From Xanthomonas indica (GTDB lineage: Bacteria; Pseudomonadota; Gammaproteobacteria; Xanthomonadales; Xanthomonadaceae), in contig NZ_CP131914.1 of the NCBI RefSeq assembly GCF_040529045.1, positions 62,001 to 126,000 on the forward strand: a DNA stretch of 64,000 bases. The letters are read 5' to 3'. A program made the translations under genes and the position numbers. Below, one piece after another: positions 53,804 to 62,661 of the stretch. A model generated the notes under the pieces. It was not told where the DNA came from and ran no database searches. It saw nothing but the letters and a program-made list of their open reading frames with translations. Position 1 is the first letter of the stretch; each line of letters starts with the position of its first letter.

Positions 53804-56302
53804 TCAGCCACCATAGGGATCGACCGTGCGGATGCTGCCATCCGCCTCGACGTGCAGCGGCGTGCACTTGACCGAGCGCAGGTGGGTCACGCCGCCGGAC
53901 AGCAGCGCGTCGTGGTAGAACAGGTACCACCGGCCTTCAAACCTGCAGATGGAGTGGTGCGTGGTCCAGCCCACCACCGGCTTGAGCAGCACGCCGCGAT
54001 AGGTGAACGGGCCATACGGGCTGTCGCCCGTGGCGTAACACAGCAGGTGCGTATCGCCGGTGGAGTACGACAGGTAGTACCGGCCCTGGTCCTTGTGCAG
54101 CCACGGTCCCTCGAAGAAGCGGCGCGCGTGGTCGTCGGCGCGCAACGGCTGGCCGTGTTCGTCGAGGATGACGATTTCCCGCGTGCGCTCCGCCAGTTGC
54201 GTCATGCCAGCGTCCAGCCGGGCGATCCGCGGCCCCAGTGCCGGCGCAGCTCCCTCCGGCTCGGCGTGCAACGCGTCGTGGCGATCGTCGCGGTACTTCT
54301 GCAACTGGCCGCCCCAGATGCCGCCGAAGCAGAGGTAGTGCGCGCCATCGTCGTCCTCGAACACGGCTGGGTCGATCGAATAGGTGCCCGCGATCGGCTC
54401 GGGCTCGGCGGCGAACGGGCCCTCCGGACGGTCGGCCACCGCCACGCCGATGCGGAACAGGCCCTGCGCGTCCTTGGCCGGGAAATACAGGTAGTAGCGG
54501 CCATCGCGGGTCGCCGCATCCGGTGCCCACATCTGCCGGCTGGCCCAGGGCACGTCGCGCACATGCAGGGCCACGCCGCAGTCGGTGGCGGCGCCGTCGG
54601 GCGTGTCCATGCGCAGCACGTGGTAGTCCTCCATGCCGAAGTGACCGCCGTCGTCGTCGAACGGCGCGCCGCTGTCGATGTCGTGCGACGGATAGATGTA
54701 CAGGCGCCCTTCGAACACGTGGGCCGATGGATCGGCCGTGTAGATGTGGGTGACCAGCGGCTGCGCGATGGCGTGCGCCGCGAGATGGTCCAGGTCGCTG
54801 AGTTCACTCGGGTCGGCTCCCTGCCGACGCGCCTGCAGGTCGTGTTCGATGCGACGTTCCATACGCTTGTCGATCCGATAGAAGAACAGCAGCGCCACCG
54901 CGACCAGGAACGGGATGGCGCTATAGACGCTCACGGTCAGGCGGATGCCGTCCACCACAGCCTGCGGCTGCTGCGGCGCGCCTGCCTGGTAGCCGTGGTG
55001 CGCGAGGATGCCGGCGACCAGCGCGCCGCCGATGCTGAGCCCGATCTTCAGCCCGCACAGCATCGCCGAGAAGATGATCGCGGTGGCGCGGCGATGGTTC
55101 TTCCATTCGGAGTAGTCGGCGACGTCGGCGATCATCGCCCACAGCAAGGGGATGGTGATGCCGTAGCAGAAGCCGTGCAGCATGAAGGCGCCGAAGGCCA
55201 CGCCGATCGCCGTGGGCGGAAACACGTAGAACGCCAGCAGGAACACGGTGGAGGCCAGCAGCGCGCCGCCGAAGGCATCGCGCTTGCCGAAGCGGTCGGC
55301 CAGGCGCCGGGAAAATCCGATGCCCAGGATCATGCACAGGATCCCGCAGGCGTTGAACAGGCTGAATGCCGAGGTCGCCGGATCCTGCGGCCAAGTGAAA
55401 CCGGACAGGCCCCATCCGCTGAGCAGCGCATTGACTCCGCCGATGAAGCCATTGAATCCGGAGGCGTCGAGAAAGCCCGCTAGCGCGGCCTCGCTCAGGT
55501 AATACTGGAAGTAGTAGATGTAGGTGCCGCCCTTCAGCGCCAGGTTGACGAAGACCAGCACCGTCAGCGCCAGCATCACCTTCCACGGCCGGTTGTGCAG
55601 CAGGTCGGACAGGTCCTGCAGCACGCCGGCGCTCTGTTCCTTGGCCGGGACGATGCGCTCGCGGGTGGTGGCGAAGGTGATCAGGAAGAACAGCGTGCCC
55701 ACCACCGCGAACACCGTCATCAGGCGCTCGAAGCCGCGCACGTTGTCGCCGTCGCCCAGGATCAGCACCAGCGGCAACAGCAGCACCTGGATGATGAACT
55801 GCGCGATCATCACCGCCACGAAGCGGTACGCCGACAGGCTGTTGCGCTGGGCCATGTTGCCGGTCAACACCCCGCTGAGCGCCGAGTACGGCAGGTTGTT
55901 GGCCGCGTACACCAGCATCAGCAGGCCATAGGTGGTGAGGGCGTACAGCACCTTGCCGCGCGCGCCCAGGTCAGGAGTACTGAAGGCCAGCAGCGACAGC
56001 GCGCCGAAGGGGATCGCCGTCCACAGGATCCAGGGCCGGAACTTGCCCCAGCGGCTCGCCGTGCGGTCGGCGGCGATGCCGATCAGCGGAGTGAACACGA
56101 ACGCGCCCAGCAGGCCGATCACGAAGATGATCGTCGCCGCCGTGGCCGCCGGCAATCGGTAGACATCGGTGTAGAAGAACGCCAGGTAGGTGATCAGCGT
56201 CTGGAAGATGAGGTTCGCCGCCAGGTCGCCCAGGCTGTAGCCCAGCTTCTCCCGCACCGACAGCGTGTGCGCGGCGGTCTCCGCACTGCGGGGCTCAGTC
56301 AC
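53804..56302 (-). CDS. Sugar:cation symporter fused to GH43 glycosidase
   Basis: An 832-residue single open frame. Residues 1 to about 470 are a 12-helix GPH-family (glycoside-pentoside-hexuronide) symporter: REKLGYSLGDLAANLIFQ, FTPLIGIAADRT, and DVADYSEWKNHRRATAIIFS. After a short linker the rest is a five-bladed GH43 glycosidase with base Asp (YTADPSAHVF), Asp (YSIDPAVFED) and acid Glu (FFEGPWLHK). The GTG at 56302 has GGAGG 6 bases before it and overlaps the GH3 stop. The hydrolase would sit in the cytoplasm at the porter exit, cutting xylo- or arabino-oligosaccharides as they enter. Confidence 0.88.
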   Translation of the reverse strand: MTEPRSAETAAHTLSVREKLGYSLGDLAANLIFQTLITYLAFFYTDVYRLPAATAATIIFVIGLLGAFVFTPLIGIAADRTASRWGKFRPWILWTAIPFGALSLLAFSTPDLGARGKVLYALTTYGLLMLVYAANNLPYSALSGVLTGNMAQRNSLSAYRFVAVMIAQFIIQVLLLPLVLILGDGDNVRGFERLMTVFAVVGTLFFLITFATTRERIVPAKEQSAGVLQDLSDLLHNRPWKVMLALTVLVFVNLALKGGTYIYYFQYYLSEAALAGFLDASGFNGFIGGVNALLSGWGLSGFTWPQDPATSAFSLFNACGILCMILGIGFSRRLADRFGKRDAFGGALLASTVFLLAFYVFPPTAIGVAFGAFMLHGFCYGITIPLLWAMIADVADYSEWKNHRRATAIIFSAMLCGLKIGLSIGGALVAGILAHHGYQAGAPQQPQAVVDGIRLTVSVYSAIPFLVAVALLFFYRIDKRMERRIEHDLQARRQGADPSELSDLDHLAAHAIAQPLVTHIYTADPSAHVFEGRLYIYPSHDIDSGAPFDDDGGHFGMEDYHVLRMDTPDGAATDCGVALHVRDVPWASRQMWAPDAATRDGRYYLYFPAKDAQGLFRIGVAVADRPEGPFAAEPEPIAGTYSIDPAVFEDDDGAHYLCFGGIWGGQLQKYRDDRHDALHAEPEGAAPALGPRIARLDAGMTQLAERTREIVILDEHGQPLRADDHARRFFEGPWLHKDQGRYYLSYSTGDTHLLCYATGDSPYGPFTYRGVLLKPVVGWTTHHSICRFEGRWYLFYHDALLSGGVTHLRSVKCTPLHVEADGSIRTVDPYGG

Positions 56303-58991
56303 GACGCGCCTCCACGGTGAAGCGCCCACGCACGCGGGCATCGGCGCTGGAACCGCCGATCCGCACTTCGTAGCTCCCCGCTGGCACGACATAGGCGCCG
56401 CGCGCGTCGTCGTACTGACGCAGCGCCTGTTGCGCGTCCAGTTCGAAGGTCAGGGTCCGCCGCTCGCCAGGAGCGAGGTGCACACGCTGGAAGCCACGCA
56501 GCGCCTGCTGCGCATCGCCGGGTGCGGCCGCCAGCCGCCGCACGTACAGCTGCGCGACTTCGTCGCCGGCGCGCTTGCCGGTGTTGGCCACCTCCACCTG
56601 CACCGTGAGGCGCCCATCGTCGGCGATGCGCGACGCATCCAGGCGCAGCTTGGCGTAGTCGAACCGCGTATACGAGAGCCCGTGGCCGAACGGATACAGC
56701 GGGGTGCCGCGGAAGTAGCGGTAGGTGCGGCCTTCCATCGCGTAGTCGTCGAAGGCGGGCAGCGCCTGGTCCGCCCGGTAGAACGTCACCGGCAGGCGGC
56801 CGGCGGGATTGACCTCGCCGAACAGCGCCTGGCCCACGGCGGTGCCGCCGCGCTGCCCCGGATACCAGCTCATCAGGATCGCCGGCAGATGCGCCTGCGC
56901 CCATTCCACCGCCATTGCCGAGCCGCCGGTCAGTACCATCACCACCGGCTTGCCGGTGGCGTGCAGCGCCTCCAGCAGGGTGCGCTGCGGCGCGGGCAGG
57001 CGCAGGTCGGTGCGGTCGCCGCCGGCGAAGCCCGGATAGTCGACCTTCATCTCTTCGCCCTCGACGTCGCCGGTCAGGCCGCCGACGAACACCACCACGT
57101 CCGCGTTGCGCGCGGCATCGAGCGCCTCCTCGAACGGCGGCTTGGCGCCAGGCATGCGCCAGCCCAGGCGCACGCCGGCGTCGCGCTCGGCGTCGTAGTA
57201 CTCCAGCTTCACCGCATAGGCGCGGCCCGCCTGCAACTCCAGGTCCACACCGTCGGCGCGCATGCGGTCGCTGTCGGTCCAGTGATCCAGCACCAGCTTG
57301 CCGTCCACGTAGAGGCGGAAGCCGTCGTCGGCGGCCGCCTCTATCCGGTAGCGGCCCGAGACCGGCGGCAGCAGTTGGCCGCTCCAGCGGATGCTGAAAT
57401 GATCGTTGGGAATGCCCTGCCCCGGCCCCGCTTCGCCGCGGGCCAGCAGGTTGTCGGTCGGCGAGCCGCGGTCCCAGCGGAAGCCGATCTGGGCGTCGGT
57501 GCGGACCAGCGCCGGCGTGCCCGACAGATCGGGCGTGCGGAAGTATTCGCCGCGCAGGCCGCGTTCCGGCGAGTCCGCCGAGGGCCGCAGATACGTCGGC
57601 TCGATCAGCGGCGTGGCGCCCGGATCGTCGCGCCCTTCGACCAGATCCACGCCGCGCGCATAGCGCACCTCGATGCCCTTGGCCGCCTCGCGGATGCCCT
57701 GCAGGAGGGTGACCGGCGCCGCCGGGGTGCCGAAGTAGTTGCCGAGCAAGGCCATGGTGTCGTCGGCGGTCGGGCCGACCACGGCGATGCGCTTGAGGTC
57801 GCGCGACAGCGGCAGCACGCCATCGTTCTTCAACAGCACCAGCGATTCCTGCGCGGCCTGCAAGGCCAGCGCATCGTGCGCGGGCGCCTGGTTCACCGAG
57901 GCGGGGATCCGCGCCCAGCGCACGCGTTCGGGCGGATCGAACATGCCCAGGCGCATCCGCGCGGTGAACAGGCGTGTCACCGCGTCGTCGATCTCCGCTT
58001 CGCCGATCAGCCCCTGGCGTACCGCCGCCGGCAGCGTGGCGTACTCCTGGCCGCACTCCAGTTCGGTGCCGTTCCTGACCGCCAGCGCCGCGGCGGCCTC
58101 GCGGCTGGGCGCGAGGTGGTGGTGCTTCCAGATGTCGACGATGGCCCAGCAGTCCGACACCACATACCCGGTGAAGCCCCAGTCGCGGCGCAGCACGTCG
58201 CGCAGCAGGAACCGGCTGGCGCTGGCGGACTCGCCGTACACCCGGTTGTAGGCGCCCATCACCGCATCCACCTTGCCCTCCTTCACCAGCGCCTCGAACG
58301 CCGGCAGGTAGGTGTCGTAGAGGTCGCGCTTGCTGGGGCGCGCATCGAAGTGGTGGCGGTCGGCTTCCGGGCCGCTGTGCACGGCGAAATGCTTGGCGGT
58401 GGCGTCGAGCTTGCGGTACACCGGATCGTCGCCCTGCAGTCCCTGCACGAAGGCCACGCCCATGCGCGCGGTGAGGTAGGGATCCTCGCCGTAGGTTTCC
58501 TGGCCGCGCCCCCAGCGCGGGTCGCGGAAGATGTTGATGTTCGGCGACCAGAAGGTCAGCCCCTGATAACGGCCGTGCGCGCCCTCGCGGAGGAACTGGT
58601 GGTGCTTGGCACGCGCCTCGTCGCTGATGGTGGTGGCCACCTGCCCCATCAACGGCACGTCGAAGGTGGCGGCCAGCCCGATCGCCTGCGGAAACACGGT
58701 GGCCTGCCCGGCCCGCGCCACGCCGTGCAGCGCCTCGTTCCACCAGTCGTAGGCCGGCACGCCCAGGCGCTCGATCGCCGGCGCGGCGTTCTGCATCTGC
58801 GCCGCTTTCTCCTCCAGGGTCATCTGCGCGACCAGCGCAGCCGCCCGGTCCTCGAAGCTGGCGGAGGGGTCTTGCCAGGGCTGGGTGTCCGCGGCATGGC
58901 CGACGCCGGCCAGCGTGGTGGCGGCGCACAGGGCCAGCGTGCGGAACAGGCGGCCACGAACGCCGCGACGAAAGGAAGACCTGCGCATCAT
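56295..58991 (-). CDS. GH3 beta-glycosidase with PA14 domain
   Basis: An 898-residue exported GH3 enzyme: signal (TLALCAATTLAGVGHA), barrel domain with nucleophile Asp280 in GYVVSDCW, and the C-terminal alpha/beta domain interrupted by a PA14 domain (about 440-575, RGEYFRTPDLSG, YRIEAAADDGFRLYVDGKLV). A fibronectin-like end domain follows. Likely a beta-xylosidase or glucosidase acting on xylo-oligosaccharides. ATG pair at 58991 with AGGAG 6 bases upstream; the open frame runs far upstream over the GH43 gene and that part is not coding. Confidence 0.92.
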   Translation of the reverse strand: MMRRSSFRRGVRGRLFRTLALCAATTLAGVGHAADTQPWQDPSASFEDRAAALVAQMTLEEKAAQMQNAAPAIERLGVPAYDWWNEALHGVARAGQATVFPQAIGLAATFDVPLMGQVATTISDEARAKHHQFLREGAHGRYQGLTFWSPNINIFRDPRWGRGQETYGEDPYLTARMGVAFVQGLQGDDPVYRKLDATAKHFAVHSGPEADRHHFDARPSKRDLYDTYLPAFEALVKEGKVDAVMGAYNRVYGESASASRFLLRDVLRRDWGFTGYVVSDCWAIVDIWKHHHLAPSREAAAALAVRNGTELECGQEYATLPAAVRQGLIGEAEIDDAVTRLFTARMRLGMFDPPERVRWARIPASVNQAPAHDALALQAAQESLVLLKNDGVLPLSRDLKRIAVVGPTADDTMALLGNYFGTPAAPVTLLQGIREAAKGIEVRYARGVDLVEGRDDPGATPLIEPTYLRPSADSPERGLRGEYFRTPDLSGTPALVRTDAQIGFRWDRGSPTDNLLARGEAGPGQGIPNDHFSIRWSGQLLPPVSGRYRIEAAADDGFRLYVDGKLVLDHWTDSDRMRADGVDLELQAGRAYAVKLEYYDAERDAGVRLGWRMPGAKPPFEEALDAARNADVVVFVGGLTGDVEGEEMKVDYPGFAGGDRTDLRLPAPQRTLLEALHATGKPVVMVLTGGSAMAVEWAQAHLPAILMSWYPGQRGGTAVGQALFGEVNPAGRLPVTFYRADQALPAFDDYAMEGRTYRYFRGTPLYPFGHGLSYTRFDYAKLRLDASRIADDGRLTVQVEVANTGKRAGDEVAQLYVRRLAAAPGDAQQALRGFQRVHLAPGERRTLTFELDAQQALRQYDDARGAYVVPAGSYEVRIGGSSADARVRGRFTVEARRD

Positions 58992-60682
58992 CGTTTGCTC
59001 CTGGAGGCGCGCTCGTCGCGCGCGAAAGGACCGAGCAGGGCGCCCACGAAGCCGCCTGCGCGATCCGTACTCAACACCGTCCCGTCGACGTCGTCGGCGA
59101 GGGTCTGCCAGCCTTGCCCCGCGCCGGTGTCGAACGCGAACGCATACGTGCCGTTGTCGCCCGCGATCTTCAGGCGCAGCGCGCCGGGCGCGTCCACCTC
59201 GCGGGTCGCGATGGCCCTGGTCGCGCCCTTGCCCTCGCGCGCTTCGAGGAACACCACCACGCGATCGCGGCCCACACGGCGCACGCCGAGGAAGTACCAC
59301 CAGTCCTCGTTCTGGAACGCCGCAAGCCCGGCCGCCACGCCCGCTTCGGGGCGCGTCAATGCGGTGCTGGCCTCGAACCGCAGATGCTGCTGGCGGCGCC
59401 CCAGGAACGCGGGGTTGCGCAAGGTATCCAGGTTCTCCGGCAACGGATGCACGGCCAGGCGCCCCGGACGCGTGCGCAGGTCCGCCCAGTCCTGCTTGGG
59501 CACGCGCACGCGCAACCAGCCGCGGCCGAGCGTCGGCGCGTCGAACTCGTCGCGCTCGGCGAAGTTGCCGGTGGCCGGCGCCTGCGACGCCGCGCCCTGC
59601 ATCCACGACGGCGCCCTGACCGCATACGGGATGGCCTGCCCGGCCGGCAGGATCACCGGCCAGCCGTCGCGCCACTGCACCGGCAGCAGGTAGGTCTCGC
59701 GCCCGGTGTTGTAGTGGCGCACGTCGTAGGTACGGCTGGCCAGGAACACCGCCCACCAGGAACCGTCCGGCCCTTCCACCAGGTCCGCATGCCCGGCATT
59801 GGCGATCGGCAGCGGCCGAGCGTCGGGCAGGTCGCGCTGGGTGAGGATGGGATTGCCCGCATACGGCTGGTAAGGCCCCCACACGTCGCGGCTGCGCAGC
59901 ACCACCTGCGAGTGCTGCGGCCCGGTGCCGCCCTCGGCGTCGGAGAGGTAGTACCAGCCGTCGCGTCGATACAGGTGCGGCCCCTCGATCCAGATCGGGT
60001 TCTTCGCCGGCTCCACACCGCCATCGATCAGCACCTTGCGCGGCCCGACCGGGGTGAAGGTCGCCAGGTCGAGTTGCTGCATCCAGATCGCACGGTGGCC
60101 GTCGTAGCGCGCCGGGCCGGGCGGCACGTCGTTGTTGAGCAGGTAGACGCGGCCGTCGGCATCGAAGAACAGGGACGGGTCGATGCCGCCGATGCCCGGC
60201 AGCCAGTGCGGATCCGACCAGGGGCCGGCGGGATCGCGCGCGGTGGCGATGAAGTTGCCGCCGCTGTCCACGGCGGTGGTGACCACGTAGAACACGCCGT
60301 CGTGGTAGGCGATGGCCGGCGCGAAGATGCCGCGCGACACGCTCAGGCCGTCGAAGTCCAGCTGCGTCGGCCGGTCGATCACGTTGCCGATCTGCGTCCA
60401 GTGCACCAGGTCGGCGCTCTCGAACACGGGGATGCCGGGGAAATAGGTGAAGCTGGAATTGACCAGGTAGAACCGGCCGTTCTCGCGGACGATGCTGGGG
60501 TCGGCATGGAAGCCGGCCAGGATCGGGTTGCGGTAATGCCCGGCAGGCAGCGGCGCCTCGAAGGCCGCGTCGCGCCCGGCGTAGTCGAACCAGTCGAAAT
60601 AGACCGGCGGCGCGGGCGCGGCCCGCAGCGGCTGCAGCGCCGCGGACAGCAGCAGGAAGGCCATGGCAAGCAGCGCACGCAT
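58988..60682 (-). CDS. Secreted GH43 glycosidase (beta-xylosidase/arabinofuranosidase)
   Basis: A 564-residue protein with a signal peptide (MAFLLLSAALQPLRAAP), a five-bladed GH43 domain with Asp in GFHADPSIV, Asp in GGIDPSLFFD and Glu in IEGPHLY, and a C-terminal beta-sandwich (FEASTALTRPEAGVAAGLAA, WWYFLGVRR). The domain pair is that of GH43 beta-xylosidases/arabinofuranosidases. Start (60682) overlaps the esterase stop by one base (TGATG) and its stop overlaps the GH3 start, so the operon is translationally coupled. Confidence 0.92.
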   Translation of the reverse strand: MRALLAMAFLLLSAALQPLRAAPAPPVYFDWFDYAGRDAAFEAPLPAGHYRNPILAGFHADPSIVRENGRFYLVNSSFTYFPGIPVFESADLVHWTQIGNVIDRPTQLDFDGLSVSRGIFAPAIAYHDGVFYVVTTAVDSGGNFIATARDPAGPWSDPHWLPGIGGIDPSLFFDADGRVYLLNNDVPPGPARYDGHRAIWMQQLDLATFTPVGPRKVLIDGGVEPAKNPIWIEGPHLYRRDGWYYLSDAEGGTGPQHSQVVLRSRDVWGPYQPYAGNPILTQRDLPDARPLPIANAGHADLVEGPDGSWWAVFLASRTYDVRHYNTGRETYLLPVQWRDGWPVILPAGQAIPYAVRAPSWMQGAASQAPATGNFAERDEFDAPTLGRGWLRVRVPKQDWADLRTRPGRLAVHPLPENLDTLRNPAFLGRRQQHLRFEASTALTRPEAGVAAGLAAFQNEDWWYFLGVRRVGRDRVVVFLEAREGKGATRAIATREVDAPGALRLKIAGDNGTYAFAFDTGAGQGWQTLADDVDGTVLSTDRAGGFVGALLGPFARDERASRSKR

Positions 60683-62661
60683 CAGGGAACCTCTGCAGGA
60701 AGGGAGAGTTCGAACGGCCCCGCCGGCGCGCCGGAGCTGTCGCCCAGCGTGCAGACCGGGCCGTCGGCCCAGCAGTAGCGGATGCGCGTGGCGGTTGCGG
60801 CCTGCGGGCTGCGCAGGACCACGGTGGGCCCGTCCAGGGCGGCGTCTGCATACGCACAGTGCTGCGCCTGCGTATCGCAGAGTGCGAAGCCGATGGGACC
60901 GTTCGCACCGGTCGTGACCAGCGTCCCGACGACGTCGTCGAACGCGATCCGCACCGCGCCCTGCGTGCGCGATGCCGCGCGTGGCGTTGGACCGGACGGG
61001 GCCAGTGCGCGTTCGCCGTAGACCACATGGCGCGCCGCCTGTGCCAGGCGTCGCCCCAGTTCCTGCTTGTTCGGCGGATGGATGTCGTAGGCATCGCCGA
61101 TGTCGATGGCCACCGCGAGTCCGCTGTGCGGGTCTTCTGCCGCCACGCGCCGCTGCGCCTCGCGCACCTGCGCCCAGCCGCTCTCCGCCGGCGCCCGTGG
61201 CGGGCGACCGTAGCCGGCCAGTTGCACCACCAGCAACGGCAGCGCCGTGCCAAACTGCCGGCGCCAGTCGTCGCGCAAGCCACGCAGCCGCATCGCGTAG
61301 GCGGCGCCCTCGCCGGTGTTGGATTCGCCCTGGTACCACAGCATCCCACGCAGCCCCTCAGCCGCGAGCGGCGCGATCATGCCGTTGTACAGCGTCGACA
61401 TGCCGGAGGCCGCATGCCACGGCGCCAGCGGCGGTGACTGTGGATCGGGCGCGACGCGGTACTGCCAGGGCGCGTCGAGGACGATCCGCGTGCCGTCGTC
61501 CAGTTCCACGGCCTGGGCGCTCGCGGGGCCTGCCAACCCGCCCTCGCCGTAGGTATCCAGCACGTTGACCACCACCGTGTTGAGGCCCGCCTTCAACAGG
61601 CCGGGCGCAAGCGCATACCGGCGCGGATCGCTCGGCGTGTTCTGGCTGCCCACGGCCACGCCGTTCACCCAGGTCATGTCCGTCTCGTCGACCGGCCCCA
61701 GCACCAGCCGTGCGCCCTGCGCCGCCTGCGCGGCGGTGAGGGTGACCTGCGTGCGGTACCAGACCATGCCGTTGTAGTCGGCCAGCGCCGGCACGCCCCA
61801 GCGCTCCCATGCCCCGAGCGCGGCCGGCGCATCCTGCCATCCGGTGCTGTCAGCGCCGGGTTGCCATGGCGTATCGCCCGGCTTGGCGCCGGCGCGTGTG
61901 CTCCACCACTGCTGCCAGTGCCGGCCCCAGCGCGCGCTCGCGGCCACGGGGTCGGTGGCGTACAGCGCCAGCACGTCGAGCGCCGCGTCCATGCCGCCCT
62001 GCGCGCGCAGCGCGCCGGCGCTGGTCCAGGCCTCGATCCGCGCACCGCCCCAGGCCGCCTGGATCAGCCCCATCGGCACTTTGACCGTCTTCTGCAGTTC
62101 GCGCGCGAAGTAGAAGCAGGCGGCGGAAAACTCGCGCACCGTCTGCGGCGATGCGGGTTGCCACGCCACCGCAGCCGCGAACGCCTCCTGCGGCGTGACC
62201 GCCGCGGCCTTGGGCACGGCGAACAGACGGATGCTCGGCTGCGTGGCCGCGGCCAGTTCGCGGCTCGCATCCAGCGCGCGCCACACCGGCAGCTCCATGT
62301 TCGATTGCCCGGAACACAGCCAGACATCGCCCATCAGCACATCGCGCACGACCTGGCGCTCCTGTCCCGCGCGGACCGTCATGTCGTAAGGCCCACCGGC
62401 GGCGATGGGCTTGAGCGTGGCACGCCAGCGGCCGTCGGCATCGGCGCGTGCGCTGACAGACTGCCGGGCGAAGGTCAGCGACACCGTGGCACCCGGCGCG
62501 GCGTGGCCCCAGACCGGAATCACCCGGTCGCGTTGCAGCACGGCGTGGTCCTGGAACAGCGGATGCAGCAGCGGCGGCGCTGCGTGCTGCGCCATGCAGG
62601 GGATCGCGCAACACCCCAAGGCCGCCGCCAGCAGCCGGCCGCTCCACGTCGTCGGCTTCAT
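60682..62661 (-). CDS. SGNH sialate-O-acetylesterase-type (acetylxylan) esterase
   Basis: A 659-residue exported esterase: signal [16 protein letters not shown], catalytic Ser in [11 protein letters not shown], oxyanion [14 protein letters not shown] and the catalytic Asp/His in [15 protein letters not shown] beta-sandwich insertion ([25 protein letters not shown]) splits the domain as usual in the family. In a xylan operon it probably removes acetyl groups. Its ATG overlaps the GH67 stop by 4 bases. Confidence 0.9.
   Translation of the reverse strand: MKPTTWSGRLLAAALGCCAIPCMAQHAAPPLLHPLFQDHAVLQRDRVIPVWGHAAPGATVSLTFARQSVSARADADGRWRATLKPIAAGGPYDMTVRAGQERQVVRDVLMGDVWLCSGQSNMELPVWRALDASRELAAATQPSIRLFAVPKAAAVTPQEAFAAAVAWQPASPQTVREFSAACFYFARELQKTVKVPMGLIQAAWGGARIEAWTSAGALRAQGGMDAALDVLALYATDPVAASARWGRHWQQWWSTRAGAKPGDTPWQPGADSTGWQDAPAALGAWERWGVPALADYNGMVWYRTQVTLTAAQAAQGARLVLGPVDETDMTWVNGVAVGSQNTPSDPRRYALAPGLLKAGLNTVVVNVLDTYGEGGLAGPASAQAVELDDGTRIVLDAPWQYRVAPDPQSPPLAPWHAASGMSTLYNGMIAPLAAEGLRGMLWYQGESNTGEGAAYAMRLRGLRDDWRRQFGTALPLLVVQLAGYGRPPRAPAESGWAQVREAQRRVAAEDPHSGLAVAIDIGDAYDIHPPNKQELGRRLAQAARHVVYGERALAPSGPTPRAASRTQGAVRIAFDDVVGTLVTTGANGPIGFALCDTQAQHCAYADAALDGPTVVLRSPQAATATRIRYCWADGPVCTLGDSSGAPAGPFELSLPAEVP

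Noticed and set aside
56265-59693. 1142-codon plus-strand frame opposite GH3/GH43
   Set aside because: Shadow frame of two recognisable glycosidases.
56295-61349. Apparent 1684-residue GH3 fusion
   Set aside because: Upstream 786 codons are the wrong frame of the GH43 and esterase genes; the GH3 gene has its own ribosome site and signal peptide at 58991.
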